Shown: positions 21,170 through 30,278, numbered from the stretch's first letter. The stretch: DNA of 64,000 nt from Gottfriedia sp049568075 (GCA_049568075.1 CP144911.1); one strand, 5' to 3'. Notes: generated by a model from the sequence alone, not told the origin. Translations and numbers: made by a program.

Positions 21170-22010
21170 GCCAATGCTATTACAAAATGCTGATAAACCA
21201 TTTGACTCTGATCAACATTATTTTGAATTAAAATCAAATGGTGTTCGAATGATGCTTGAAAGGCAAAATGGGAAGAATAAACTTTTTAATCGAAATGGAA
21301 CCGAGATTACGGAGAGAATCCCTGAACTCGAAAATATCGACTTAGATGATTGTTACTTAGACGGTGTTTTAGTTTGTTATAATGACGGCAGAGAGGATTT
21401 TGAAGCGGCAACCAATCGAGTAAGATTTATTCAAGAATACAAAATAATACAAGGAAGCAAACAATTTCCATTAACATATATCGTTTTTGATATTTTACGT
21501 CTCAAAAATAAAAACTTAATGAAAGAACCTTTATCTTATCGAAAAAAAATCCTTTCAGAAACCCTAGTTGATCAAGAATCAATTAAAAAAAGTTTTTATA
21601 TCGAGTCAGAAGGTGAGACGTTTTTTGAGCAAATTAAAACTCTTGGACTTGAAGGTATAGTAGCTAAATCAAAAGATTCCACTTATATACCTGCACATCG
21701 ATCACTAAATTGGTTAAAGATTATTAACTGGAGATTTAATAATTACTATATAACAGGCTATAAAAAACAAGGAATGGGATTATTAATCTCGGAATTAAAA
21801 AATGGTGAGTATGTAAATGTAGGGATAGTAGAGTTTGGAATGAATACTGGCCAAAAAACAGCTTTCTTTAGTCTAACTAAGCATATAAAAACTGGAGAAG
21901 ACAAAAATTATATTTATGTAGAACCGCTAGTTCGATGTGTAATAAAAAATAGAGGTCAATTAAATAGCGGAGAATTAATTGAACCAATATTCCATGACTT
22001 TATCGTTTAA
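21159..22010 (+). CDS. ATP-dependent DNA ligase-like protein with altered motifs
   Basis: 283 residues, the size of the minimal bacterial/phage ATP-dependent ligases such as B. subtilis YoqV. The start MFIEPMLL matches that family. The nucleotidyltransferase core is recognisable: Lys25 in ELKSNGVR (motif I), TYIVFDIL (motif IIIa, 106-113), LEGIVAKSKDSTYIP (motif IV, 164-178) and NWLKIIN (motif V, Lys187). The last 80 residues form the OB-fold. Two positions are unusual. Motif I, normally KxDG, is K-S-N-G, and motif III, normally DGE, is D68-G69-V70, losing the conserved Glu. The nucleophilic Lys is kept, so it may be a weak or specialised nucleotidyltransferase, or be decaying. A short overlapping upstream ORF may drive its translation. 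Confidence 0.75.
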   Translation: MFIEPMLLQNADKPFDSDQHYFELKSNGVRMMLERQNGKNKLFNRNGTEITERIPELENIDLDDCYLDGVLVCYNDGREDFEAATNRVRFIQEYKIIQGSKQFPLTYIVFDILRLKNKNLMKEPLSYRKKILSETLVDQESIKKSFYIESEGETFFEQIKTLGLEGIVAKSKDSTYIPAHRSLNWLKIINWRFNNYYITGYKKQGMGLLISELKNGEYVNVGIVEFGMNTGQKTAFFSLTKHIKTGEDKNYIYVEPLVRCVIKNRGQLNSGELIEPIFHDFIV

Positions 22011-22870
22011 AAAATAACTTTTTTAGAGTAATGATCTACTCCCCTTTTATGTAGAAAGTTAGTAGCTTTTTACTTATGTGAAGGGGTTTTCTTATTTTCT
22101 ATCTAAATATAAGCCATAATATGATCAACCAAAATGGTATAGAAAATAAAAGACCAAAAAGGCATCCTCTATATAAACCAAAATTCATCTAAATCATCCT
22201 TAAAAAGTTATTTAATATAACCGTAATAAAAGCATCAAAGGTTTTCTGCTTTTATCAAATTTACTATACATATTTAAACGATATATAGTCAATAAAGCCT
22301 AAGTCTTATTTAATTCAATTTCTTCAATCTAATACCAGTTAGTTATTCTCATTATCGACTACTCCAAAAGTAAATAATCGAAACATAAAAATAATAAAAC
22401 TATAAAAGTCCCAGGTTTTTACTTTATTTCACTATATTTGCTAGCAATATTACTGTGAAATGAAGTCTAATACGGTCTTTTATAAAGATTTGTAATAAAA
22501 CTCTTATATGCCACCTTTTAGGATGATTCTTATAACTGCCATAAAATTGCTCCAATAATTAAACGTACAGTCCAACTAGTATTACTTATATTCTCTCAAT
22601 TTTTTGTTCAACCTTTACAATAGTACTCTCTGCCACTCCCAAAAGTGCTTTAATTTCTGCTATTTTTTCCTGTAATTCTTTAATTTCGTCTATCCATATC
22701 CCCTCATTTCTTTATAGCTTGTCCTTCTCTTAATATATTCAGAAAATATTAAATTTGTTAATAGAAAAAAGTATGAAAGAAATACTAATTTTTCATGTTA
22801 AAACCGAGTTGATTTCTTTGGTGAAAAAGAACAACAACCAATATTTTTAGATCTCGCAATTATATGCGAA
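22011..22870. other. Long AT-rich region with no intact gene
   Basis: About 860 bp. A weak hairpin (CCCCTT near 22041 with AAGGGG near 22081, then Ts) may end the ligase transcript. The only protein-like signal is the short frame-disrupted stretch at 22586-22697. I see no RNA gene or mobile-element end. Confidence 0.4.
22586..22697 (-). pseudogene. Possible frameshifted small coiled-coil protein
   Basis: On the minus strand a frame reads DEIKELQEKIAEIKALLG, then VAESTIVKVEQKIERI, ending at TAA (22586-22588). The nearest ATG (22697) after GAGGGG is one base out of frame, and no other start is available. Amino-acid composition looks like real coding sequence for a peptide of about 38 residues, disrupted by a single-base indel near 22690. 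Confidence 0.3.
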
Positions 22871-22900
22871 AAAAAACCCTTGATTGCTCAAGGGTTTTTT
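22871..22900 (-). terminator. Terminator of groESL
   Basis: Perfect 13-bp stem (22871-22883 with 22888-22900) with T runs, 5 bp past the groEL stop. Confidence 0.9.
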
Positions 22901-22905
22901 CTTTA

Positions 22906-24531
22906 TTACATCATGCCGCCCATGCCCATGCCGCCCATATCAGGCATTGCTGGAGCATTTTTCTCAGGGATGTCAGCTACTACTGCTTCAGTTGTTAAGA
23001 ACATAGCAGAAACAGATGCTGCGTTTTGAAGTGCAGAACGTGTAACTTTAGTTGGGTCAACGATCCCTTCTTCGATCATGTTTACCCATTGTCCGTTAGC
23101 TGCATTGAAACCAACGCCAACTTCCGCACTTTTTAATTTCTCAATAATTACTGATCCTTCTAGACCAGCATTTGTAGCGATTTGACGAACTGGAGCTTCA
23201 AGTGCACGTAATACGATGTTGATACCTGTTGCTACGTCACCTTCTGCTTCGATTGCAGCTACTTTATTATATACGCTCATTAATGCAGTACCACCACCAG
23301 CTACAATACCTTCTTCAACTGCAGCACGTGTAGAGTTTAATGCATCTTCAATACGTAATTTACGCTCTTTTAATTCAGTTTCAGTTGCAGCACCAACTTT
23401 GATTACTGCTACACCACCAGCTAATTTAGCTAAACGCTCTTGTAATTTTTCGCGATCAAATTCAGAAGTAGTTTCTTCTAATTGAGCACGGATTACGCCG
23501 ATACGTCTTTGGATTGCTTCAGTTTCACCAGCACCCTCAACGATTGTAGTGTTTTCTTTTGTTACTACAACTTTTGAAGCACGACCCAATTGAGTGATGT
23601 TAGTTGTTTTAAGATCTAATCCTAATTCTTCTGTAATCACTTCACCGCCAGTTAAGATCGCGATATCTTCTAACATTGCTTTACGACGGTCACCGAAGCC
23701 AGGAGCTTTAACAGTAACTGCATTGAACGTACCACGTAATTTATTTACGATGATCGTTGCTTGTGCTTCACCTTCAACATCCTCAGCAATGATTAATAGT
23801 GGCTTACCTTGTTGAACAACTTGCTCAAGTACTGGTAAGATTTCTTGAATGTTTGTTACTTTTTTATCTGTGATTAAAATATATGGATTTTCTAATTCAG
23901 CAACCATTTTCTCTGAATTTGTAACCATGTAAGGAGAAGAGTATCCACGGTCAAATTGCATACCTTCTACTACTTCTAACTCAGTTGTGAAACCTTTTGA
24001 TTCTTCAAGAGTAATAACTCCATCGTTACCAACGCGCTCCATTGCTTCAGCAATTAATTGTCCAACTTCTGGATCCGCTGAAGAAATTGCAGCAACTTGT
24101 GCGATTGACTCTTTACCTTCAATTGGTTTTGAGATAGTTTTTAATTCCTCGATTGCTACAGCAACTGCTTTTTCGATCCCTTTACGGATACCCATTGGGT
24201 TTGCACCAGCAGTTACGTTTTTAAGACCTTCACGAATCATAGCTTGAGCTAAAACTGTCGCAGTTGTTGTACCGTCCCCAGCAACATCATTTGTTTTGCT
24301 AGCAACTTCTGCAACTAATTTTGCACCCATATTTTCAAATGCATCTTCTAATTCGATCTCTTTTGCGATTGTAACACCATCATTTGTAATTAATGGAGAA
24401 CCGAATTTTTTCTCAAGAACTACGTTACGTCCTTTTGGTCCTAAAGTTACTTTAACAGCATCAGCTAAAGCGTCTACACCACGTAACATTGCGCGACGTG
24501 CTTCTTCACCAAATCTAATGTCCTTTGCCAT
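22906..24531 (-). CDS. groEL: Chaperonin GroEL (Hsp60)
   Basis: 541 residues, standard length. It forms the tetradecameric folding chamber with the GroES lid and ATP. Diagnostic stretches include LGPKGRNVVLEKKFG, TNDGVTIAKEIELEDAFENMGAKLV, GDGTTTATVLAQAM (ATP site), and AAVEEGIVAGGGTAL near 400; the protein ends in the Met/Gly-rich tail MPDMGGMGMGGMM. The ATG at 24531 follows AGGAGG. It lies 59 bp downstream of groES in one operon under CIRCE/HrcA control. Confidence 0.98.
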   Translation of the reverse strand: MAKDIRFGEEARRAMLRGVDALADAVKVTLGPKGRNVVLEKKFGSPLITNDGVTIAKEIELEDAFENMGAKLVAEVASKTNDVAGDGTTTATVLAQAMIREGLKNVTAGANPMGIRKGIEKAVAVAIEELKTISKPIEGKESIAQVAAISSADPEVGQLIAEAMERVGNDGVITLEESKGFTTELEVVEGMQFDRGYSSPYMVTNSEKMVAELENPYILITDKKVTNIQEILPVLEQVVQQGKPLLIIAEDVEGEAQATIIVNKLRGTFNAVTVKAPGFGDRRKAMLEDIAILTGGEVITEELGLDLKTTNITQLGRASKVVVTKENTTIVEGAGETEAIQRRIGVIRAQLEETTSEFDREKLQERLAKLAGGVAVIKVGAATETELKERKLRIEDALNSTRAAVEEGIVAGGGTALMSVYNKVAAIEAEGDVATGINIVLRALEAPVRQIATNAGLEGSVIIEKLKSAEVGVGFNAANGQWVNMIEEGIVDPTKVTRSALQNAASVSAMFLTTEAVVADIPEKNAPAMPDMGGMGMGGMM

Positions 24532-24590
24532 GAAAATGACCTCCTTATAATATAAAAAATTTATTTTTTAATTTAAGTATTTTTATTTTA

Positions 24591-24875
24591 TTAACCTATG
24601 ATTGCAAGTATATCGTTTTCGCGAAGTACTAAGTATTCAGTGCCACCGTACTTAACTTCTGTTCCTGAATATTTAGAGAAGATAATGCGGTCACCTACAG
24701 ATACTTCTAAAGCTACGCGCTCACCATTTTCAAGTACTCGGCCAGTACCTACTGCAACAACTTTGCCTTCTTGTGGCTTTTCTTGTGCACTACCTGGTAA
24801 CACGATACCACTAGCAGTTTTTTCTTCAGACTCAACAAGCTCAATTACAACACGATCACCTAATGGCTTTAACAT
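24591..24875 (-). CDS. groES: Co-chaperonin GroES (Hsp10)
   Basis: 94 residues from the ATG at 24875 (MLKPLGDRVVIELVESEEKTASGIVLPGSAQEKPQEGKV), with GAGGAGG 8 bp upstream. The longer frame runs into the CIRCE element. The mobile loop (EKTASGIVLPG) that docks on GroEL is intact. First gene of the groESL operon; CIRCE lies 36 bp upstream of the start. Confidence 0.97.
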   Translation of the reverse strand: MLKPLGDRVVIELVESEEKTASGIVLPGSAQEKPQEGKVVAVGTGRVLENGERVALEVSVGDRIIFSKYSGTEVKYGGTEYLVLRENDILAIIG

Positions 24876-24910
24876 GTGTAATACCTCCTCAATAATCAAA
24901 TCATTATTTT

Positions 24911-24937
24911 TTAGCACTCATGTATATTGAGTGCTAA
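24911..24937. promoter_or_regulatory. CIRCE operator (HrcA binding site)
   Basis: Exact TTAGCACTC (24911-24919), 9-bp spacer, GAGTGCTAA (24929-24937). HrcA binds this perfect inverted repeat and represses groESL until heat shock titrates GroEL. Confidence 0.97.
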
Positions 24938-24947
24938 CACAATTATT

Positions 24948-24976
24948 AGTTTAAATAATATCAAAAAATTTTGCAA
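24948..24976 (-). promoter_or_regulatory. groESL promoter
   Basis: On the minus strand: -35 TTGCAA (24971-24976), 17-bp spacer, -10 TAAACT (24948-24953). CIRCE then lies at the start of the transcript, its usual place. Confidence 0.65.
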
Positions 24977-25149
24977 GCCCGAAGCAGGCACTTTTCTTGT
25001 CGAAATTTAATAAGTTTTTTTCTTTACAATCAAAAGTAAAATAAAAAGTGAAAATTTCTTTTAAGAAACAAAAGAAACGAGTAAAATAATGTACGTGTTG
25101 TTATAAACCTTTGGGTTCTGAAAAATATCAACACAAAGGAGCTATCGTA

Positions 25150-25821
25150 TTGAAAACTAGAGATTTATGGATTTTATTAACGTATGTCGTTCTTCAATAT
25201 TCAGCGGTATTTGGGGTGCCCTATTTATTAAATAGTAACTTATACGTTGGAGTGGATCAGAAAACAGCTTCTCTTGAAGCGGTGGCATTATGGGGTTGTA
25301 TTAGTTTCGTTAGTGGATTAATTATTATACTTATCTTATTACATAAACCCATTTATGAAGGAATAAAGAATCTAAAAACTAATTTTCGTACAATAATAAA
25401 TTGGGTTATTTTAGGTTATTTCATAACAATGTTAACTCAAATCATTTGTAATTTAATTTTAATTTATGTATTTGATTTACATAAGGGCTCAGAAAATACT
25501 CAAAATATCATAAACATCGCTAAGCTTAACCCGGCTTTTATTATCATCCCAAGTCTAGTTGCACCAATTTTAGAAGAGATTATTTTTCGTCGAATTATTT
25601 TTAAAAGGCTTTATAATCGTTTACCATTTATTATTTCTGCTGGGATTAGTTCAGCGATCTTTTCGCTTATGCACGGAGACATGCCCTTCTTTTTATCATA
25701 CTTTTTAATCGGTTTTGTATTTTGTTATCTGTATAAACGAACAAACTCAATTATGGTACCAATCTTAACACATATGTTAATGAACTCTTTTGTCGTTTTT
25801 CAGCAGATCAATTTACATTAA
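25150..25821 (+). CDS. ydiL: CPBP family intramembrane protease, YdiL-like
   Basis: 223 residues from a TTG start at 25150, nine bases after AAAGGA; the longer frame has no ribosome binding site. Six or more membrane segments. The Abi/CPBP motifs are present: EEIIFRR (EExxxR), SLMHGD (second motif His) and THMLMN (third motif). These glutamate/histidine sites make up a membrane-embedded protease of the Rce1 type. In B. subtilis ydiL is also the neighbour of groES, which supports the name. The substrate is unknown; relatives act in bacteriocin immunity or peptide maturation. Confidence 0.85.
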   Translation: MKTRDLWILLTYVVLQYSAVFGVPYLLNSNLYVGVDQKTASLEAVALWGCISFVSGLIIILILLHKPIYEGIKNLKTNFRTIINWVILGYFITMLTQIICNLILIYVFDLHKGSENTQNIINIAKLNPAFIIIPSLVAPILEEIIFRRIIFKRLYNRLPFIISAGISSAIFSLMHGDMPFFLSYFLIGFVFCYLYKRTNSIMVPILTHMLMNSFVVFQQINLH

Positions 25822-25825
25822 AACC

Positions 25826-25854
25826 AAAAACCCCCAATTTTTTTGGGGGTTTTT
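25826..25854. terminator. Bidirectional terminator between ydiL and rex
   Basis: AAAAACCCCC and GGGGGTTTTT with a 9-nt loop, T-rich on both strands, between two convergent genes. Confidence 0.85.
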
Positions 25855-25868
25855 ATTTTGATATGAAT

Positions 25869-26495
25869 TTATTGTTGTAAAAAATATGCCAATGTTTGCA
25901 GTTCAACTGCTAAGTCTATATGATGAATGCGAATATGTTCTGGTACACTAATTCGTGCAGGTGTGAAATTTAAGATTCCTCTAATATTTTTTCCATTTAA
26001 TCGATCAGCTATTGATTGTGCTACAGGTGCAGGAACAGTTAAAATAACGATTTGGATATCTTCATTCATAACTTCCTCTAGATTATCTAGATTATAAACG
26101 GGTACTCCACCTATTTCAGTACCAATTTTATTTGGATCAATATCAAATGCCATCTCAATTTTTGTATTATTATTTTTTATAAAATTATAGTGTAAGAATG
26201 CTGTTCCTAAATTACCAACACCAATTAATGCAACTTTCATAACTTCATGCTGGTTAAGCGCTTTCGAGAAAAAAGTTAATAAATAATTTACGTTATAGCC
26301 ATAACCTTTTTTACCGAGTGCTCCAAAATATGAAAAATCTCTTCTAATTGTAGCGGAATCTACCTTTACTGCTTCACTTAACTCTGCTGAAGAAACTCTT
26401 TGTTTACCTGATAAAGACAAATTCTTTATAAAACGGTAATATAAAGGTAGACGTTTAGCAGTAGCTTGTGGAATTTTAATTTGTTCCGAATCCAT
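25869..26495 (-). CDS. rex: Redox-sensing transcriptional repressor Rex
   Basis: 208 residues. N-terminal winged helix (residues 1-80; PQATAKRLPLYYRFIKNL, VDSATIRRDFSYFGALGKKGYGYNV) and a C-terminal Rossmann domain that senses the NADH/NAD ratio (VALIGVGNLGTA, 88-98). It represses fermentation and respiration genes until NADH rises. The ATG follows GGGGGA. It is divergent from the ABC-F gene, as in B. subtilis (ydiH/ydiF). I do not see a clear Rex box in this intergenic region. Confidence 0.95.
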   Translation of the reverse strand: MDSEQIKIPQATAKRLPLYYRFIKNLSLSGKQRVSSAELSEAVKVDSATIRRDFSYFGALGKKGYGYNVNYLLTFFSKALNQHEVMKVALIGVGNLGTAFLHYNFIKNNNTKIEMAFDIDPNKIGTEIGGVPVYNLDNLEEVMNEDIQIVILTVPAPVAQSIADRLNGKNIRGILNFTPARISVPEHIRIHHIDLAVELQTLAYFLQQ

Positions 26496-26656
26496 TTTTT
26501 AATCCCCCACTTACTGTAATTCTTTTTACTATGGTGTGTAATTTGACTTTATTTTAGTAATAAAGTACTTGTTCTAATGTAAAATATACACTATATTTAA
26601 GAATTTTGACAGTCTACAGTTACATACATAAAAAATTTTGCAATGAGGTGTTATCC

Positions 26657-28582
26657 ATGATTCTTTTACAAGTAAATAATGTCTCAAAGTATTTTGGTAG
26701 TGACATTATACTTTCAAATATAAAATTAGAAGTTCAAACGAGTGATCGAGTTGCCATAGTTGGACGTAATGGTGCGGGAAAATCTACATTATTGAAAATC
26801 ATAGCAGGCGAAATATCCTATGATGGCGGTGAAATAAATAAACCTAAAGACGTTACTGTAGGCTACCTAGCCCAAAACTCTGGTTTACAAAGCGATAAAA
26901 CGATTTGGGAAGAATATTATTCTGTATTTAATCATTTAGTAGAGATGCAGGACAATATGAGAAAATTAGAAGTTAAAATGACTAGAGAGGATGTCTACTC
27001 AAATCAAGCCGTTTATGACAAGGTTATGAATGAATATGATCATCTTCAATATACTTTCAAAGAAAACGGTGGTTACCAGTTTGAAGCAGATATTCGTTCA
27101 ATAATTAGTGGTTTAGGTTTTAGTAATGAAGATTACGAAACAAAAATTTCTTCGTTAAGCGGTGGACAAAAGACGAGACTGGCATTAGGTAAGCTATTAT
27201 TGACAAAGCCTGATTTGTTAATCCTGGATGAGCCTACGAACCATTTAGATATTGACACTCTAAGTTGGTTGGAGCGCTACTTACAGTCATACCCTGGTGC
27301 TGTATTAATCGTTTCCCACGATCGATATTTCCTTGATCAAGTTGTTAATATTGTTTATGAAATATCTAATCATAAGCATCAACGATTTGTTGGTAATTAT
27401 AGTAAGTACCTTGATCTAAAAGCAGCTCAATATGAACAAGAGTTAAAACAGTTCGAAAAGCAACAAGAGGAAATCTCTAAACTTGAAGATTTTGTGCAGC
27501 GTAATATTGCGCGTGCTTCAACTACCAAAAGAGCTCAAAGTCGTAGGAAACAATTAGATCGTATGGTTCGATTAGACAGGCCACTTGGAGACGAATCTTC
27601 GGCTAATTTTTCATTTACAATTGAAAAACAAAGCGGTAATGATGTGTTGTCTGTACAAGATTTATTTATTGGCTATGATCGTATCCCAACAATTGATGAG
27701 CCGATGAGATTCGTACTGAATCGAGGCGATAGTGTTGCTTTAGTCGGTCCAAATGGTGTTGGTAAATCGACATTACTTAAAACGATTATAGGAGATTTAG
27801 AAAAATTACAGGGAACGATTGATTTTGGTGCAAACGTTTCGGTTGGATATTATGATCAAGAGCAAGCAAAACTAACTTCTAATAAAAGAGTATTAGACGA
27901 ACTTTGGGATGATTATCCATTAAAGCCCGAACAAGAAATTCGAACAATATTAGGGAACTTTTTATTTTCTGGAGATGACGTGACAAAGATTGTTACCTCT
28001 TTAAGTGGTGGAGAAAAAGCAAGATTAGCTTTGGCTAAGCTTATGATGAAAAAAGCTAATTTCCTAATTCTTGATGAGCCTACTAACCACTTAGATTTAG
28101 ATAGTAAAGAAGTGTTAGAAAATGCTTTATTAGACTACCCTGGAACGATTTTATTTGTTTCTCATGATCGTTACTTTATGAACAGATTATCCACAAAAAC
28201 TTTTGAACTAGCAAAAGCAGGATTATCAATTTATTTGGGTGATTATGACTATTACCAATTTAAGAAAAACGAAGCATTTGAAAAAGAACAAGCAGAAAAA
28301 GAGGCTACATTAGCACAGGTTAAACAATCCTCTCAACCAATTTCTGATTATCAACAAGACAAAGAATTGAAGAAAAAACTACGTCAAACTCAGCGCCGAA
28401 TAGAGGAAATTGAAAGTAATATATCGCAATTTGAGCTTGATATAGAGACGATCGAACTAGAATTATGTAAGCCAGAAGTTTATGGTGATTTTCAATTAGT
28501 ACAAGAATTAACAAATAAGAAAAATGAGATCGAAGCTAAGTTAATAGACCTAATGGAAGAATGGGAGAACTTACAAGATTAA
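26657..28582 (+). CDS. ydiF: ABC-F family ATPase, YdiF-like
   Basis: 641 residues from the ATG at 26657 (MILLQVNNVSKYFG), preceded by GAGGTG. Two ABC cassettes: Walker A GRNGAGKS and GPNGVGKS, signatures LSGGQKTRLALGKLLL and LSGGEKARLALAKLMM, Walker B LLILDEPTNHLD in both. A charged linker (P-site tRNA interaction motif region) lies between them and a coiled-coil C-terminal domain follows. There are no membrane segments, as expected for ABC-F proteins, which act on ribosomes to rescue or regulate translation. Length equals B. subtilis YdiF. Confidence 0.92.
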   Translation: MILLQVNNVSKYFGSDIILSNIKLEVQTSDRVAIVGRNGAGKSTLLKIIAGEISYDGGEINKPKDVTVGYLAQNSGLQSDKTIWEEYYSVFNHLVEMQDNMRKLEVKMTREDVYSNQAVYDKVMNEYDHLQYTFKENGGYQFEADIRSIISGLGFSNEDYETKISSLSGGQKTRLALGKLLLTKPDLLILDEPTNHLDIDTLSWLERYLQSYPGAVLIVSHDRYFLDQVVNIVYEISNHKHQRFVGNYSKYLDLKAAQYEQELKQFEKQQEEISKLEDFVQRNIARASTTKRAQSRRKQLDRMVRLDRPLGDESSANFSFTIEKQSGNDVLSVQDLFIGYDRIPTIDEPMRFVLNRGDSVALVGPNGVGKSTLLKTIIGDLEKLQGTIDFGANVSVGYYDQEQAKLTSNKRVLDELWDDYPLKPEQEIRTILGNFLFSGDDVTKIVTSLSGGEKARLALAKLMMKKANFLILDEPTNHLDLDSKEVLENALLDYPGTILFVSHDRYFMNRLSTKTFELAKAGLSIYLGDYDYYQFKKNEAFEKEQAEKEATLAQVKQSSQPISDYQQDKELKKKLRQTQRRIEEIESNISQFELDIETIELELCKPEVYGDFQLVQELTNKKNEIEAKLIDLMEEWENLQD

Positions 28583-28586
28583 TGAC

Positions 28587-28619
28587 TAAACGGATAAGCT
28601 TTTTGCTATCCGTTTTTCT
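28587..28619 (+). terminator. Terminator of the ABC-F gene
   Basis: AACGGATA (28589-28596) pairs with TATCCGTT (28607-28614), followed by Ts, right after the stop at 28582. Confidence 0.8.
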
Positions 28620-28630
28620 TATCTACATAT

Positions 28631-28790
28631 TTATCCACATATATTCAATCATCATTTAGCTTTTACACAGGTTTATACACATTATCCACAGAAAAACAGT
28701 AATGTTATACACAATTTTGTACACATAGTTTAATAAGTTTTTAACAAATAAAAAGTACTTATCCACATTTTATTAAAAAATTGTGAATAA
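28631..28790. promoter_or_regulatory. DnaA-box cluster between ydiF and tsaD
   Basis: Six exact matches to TTATNCACA in 160 bp. TTATCCACA occurs at 28631, 28682 and 28759; TTATACACA at 28673 and 28705; TTATTCACA lies on the minus strand at 28782-28790. Two one-mismatch copies are at 28661 and 28717. All but one face the same way, and two are directly adjacent (28673-28690). A DnaA-box cluster near gcp (tsaD) is known in B. subtilis, where such clusters titrate DnaA and restrain initiation; this is very likely its counterpart. Confidence 0.85.
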
Positions 28791-28797
28791 GTACTTC
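28753..28797 (-). terminator. Terminator-like hairpin after tsaD containing DnaA boxes
   Basis: AAGTACTTAT and ATAAGTACTT form a stem, extended by ACA../..TGT inner pairs, with Ts on the minus strand directly after the tsaD stop. The arms also contain TTATCCACA and TTATTCACA boxes in opposite orientation. Confidence 0.6.
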
Positions 28798-29820
28798 TTA
28801 CATATTCTCTAAATCCAAACCTGGATTCCCGTTTAATGCCAAATTACCTAGTTTTCCTTGTTTTAAACGGATAAATGCAGCAGCACCAATCATCGCAGCA
28901 TTATCTGTACAAAGTGATAGTGGTGGTATAACTAATTCTATATTACTCAAAGCATTCATCTCTTCTTGTAATGTAGCTCTCAATCCTTTATTAGCTGCCA
29001 CTCCTCCGGCTAATAAAACTTGTTTTACATTATATTCTTTTGCAGCTTGAATTGTTTTTGAAACAATTACTTCAATTACGCTCTCTTGGAAGCTTGCTGC
29101 GACATCCGCAGGTGATACTTCCTCGCCTCTTTGCTCGGCATTATGCATATAATTAATAACTGCTGACTTTAATCCACTAAAACTAAAATCATAGCTACCC
29201 TCTTCTAACCAAGCTCTAGGAAAAGGAATAGTCGCATTACCTTCTTGTGCTAGACGATCAATGTGAGGACCACCTGGATAAGGTAATTTAAGTGTTCTAG
29301 CGACCTTATCATAAGCTTCTCCTGCTGCATCATCCCTTGTTTCACCTATTACCTCAAAAATGCCATCTTCCTTCATGTAGACAAGCTCCGTATGTCCACC
29401 AGAAACTACTAATGCTAATAGTGGATATTGCAGGGGCTGTACAAGTTGATTAGCATAAATATGACCCGCAATGTGGTGTACTCCTATAAGCGGTAATCCA
29501 TGTGCAAATGCAATTGCTTTTGCCGCATTGACCCCAATTAGTAACGCTCCAACCAGTCCTGGACCTTCTGTAACTGCAACGGCAGCTAGATCTTCATATT
29601 CTACCTGTGCCTGCTTCATTGCTTCTTCGATTACTAAAGTTATTTGTTCAACATGTAATCGTGATGCAACTTCAGGTACAACTCCACCAAAACGTTTGTG
29701 GATATCTATCTGAGTAGCTACTACATTACTTAAAATTTCATTTCCGTTTTTAACAACTGCTGCTGAAGTTTCATCACAGCTTGTCTCTATAGCAAGAATT
29801 AAACAATTTTCATTTATCAT
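28798..29820 (-). CDS. tsaD: tRNA threonylcarbamoyladenosine transferase TsaD
   Basis: 340 residues from the ATG at 29820, which overlaps the rimI stop (ATGA); a GTG five codons upstream is less likely. It transfers the threonylcarbamoyl group to A37 of ANN-decoding tRNAs with TsaB and TsaE. The start region LAIETSCDETSAAVV is the ASKHA nucleotide fold, HHIAGHIYAN gives the two metal-binding histidines, and LVVSGGHTELV and the C-terminal SLCTDNAAMIG are signature segments. Last gene of the tsaE-tsaB-rimI-tsaD operon. Confidence 0.96.
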   Translation of the reverse strand: MINENCLILAIETSCDETSAAVVKNGNEILSNVVATQIDIHKRFGGVVPEVASRLHVEQITLVIEEAMKQAQVEYEDLAAVAVTEGPGLVGALLIGVNAAKAIAFAHGLPLIGVHHIAGHIYANQLVQPLQYPLLALVVSGGHTELVYMKEDGIFEVIGETRDDAAGEAYDKVARTLKLPYPGGPHIDRLAQEGNATIPFPRAWLEEGSYDFSFSGLKSAVINYMHNAEQRGEEVSPADVAASFQESVIEVIVSKTIQAAKEYNVKQVLLAGGVAANKGLRATLQEEMNALSNIELVIPPLSLCTDNAAMIGAAAFIRLKQGKLGNLALNGNPGLDLENM

Positions 29821-30269
29821 TTCAAATTCACCCACATAACTAATGCATCCTCAAAATTATCTGTATAATAGCTTTTTCGAATACCACCATCTTGGAAGCC
29901 CAGCTTTCGATATAGTCCCATTGCTACATGATTCGATACCCTAACTTCTAATGTTAATGTATCTGCTCCAAGATTTTTAGCAGTTTCCATTACCGCACAA
30001 AGTAACTTTTCGCCAAGACCTACTCCTCTATAATCTGGCAAAATAGCTATATTTGTAATATGTCCCTCGTCAATGACCACCCATAATCCACAATAACCTA
30101 TTATTTTCTCATCAACTTCAGCCACTATATAATTGGCAAATTGATTCGAATACAACTCATTATAAAAAGCATCATATGTCCATGGTGTAGGGAATGATTG
30201 TTTTTCAATTTCTACTATTTGATCTAAATCTTCTTCTTTCATTTTACGAAAAGCAACCGATGAGATCAT
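29817..30269 (-). CDS. rimI: Ribosomal-protein-alanine N-acetyltransferase RimI
   Basis: 150 residues, GNAT fold. The acetyl-CoA pyrophosphate loop is ILPDYRGVGLGEKLL (QxxGxG/A-type), followed by LEVRVSNHVAMGLYRKLGF, the RimI signature for S18-type N-terminal acetylation. It overlaps tsaD by 4 bp and lies 9 bp downstream of tsaB, so the four genes are tightly coupled. Third gene in the standard Firmicutes t6A operon. Confidence 0.93.
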   Translation of the reverse strand: MISSVAFRKMKEEDLDQIVEIEKQSFPTPWTYDAFYNELYSNQFANYIVAEVDEKIIGYCGLWVVIDEGHITNIAILPDYRGVGLGEKLLCAVMETAKNLGADTLTLEVRVSNHVAMGLYRKLGFQDGGIRKSYYTDNFEDALVMWVNLK

Positions 30270-30278
30270 AATATCCTC

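Noticed and set aside
19627..22010. Prophage remnant formed by amidase, coiled-coil protein and ligase
   Set aside because: Each could be phage-derived, but there is no integrase, capsid, holin or attachment repeat, so a prophage cannot be supported.
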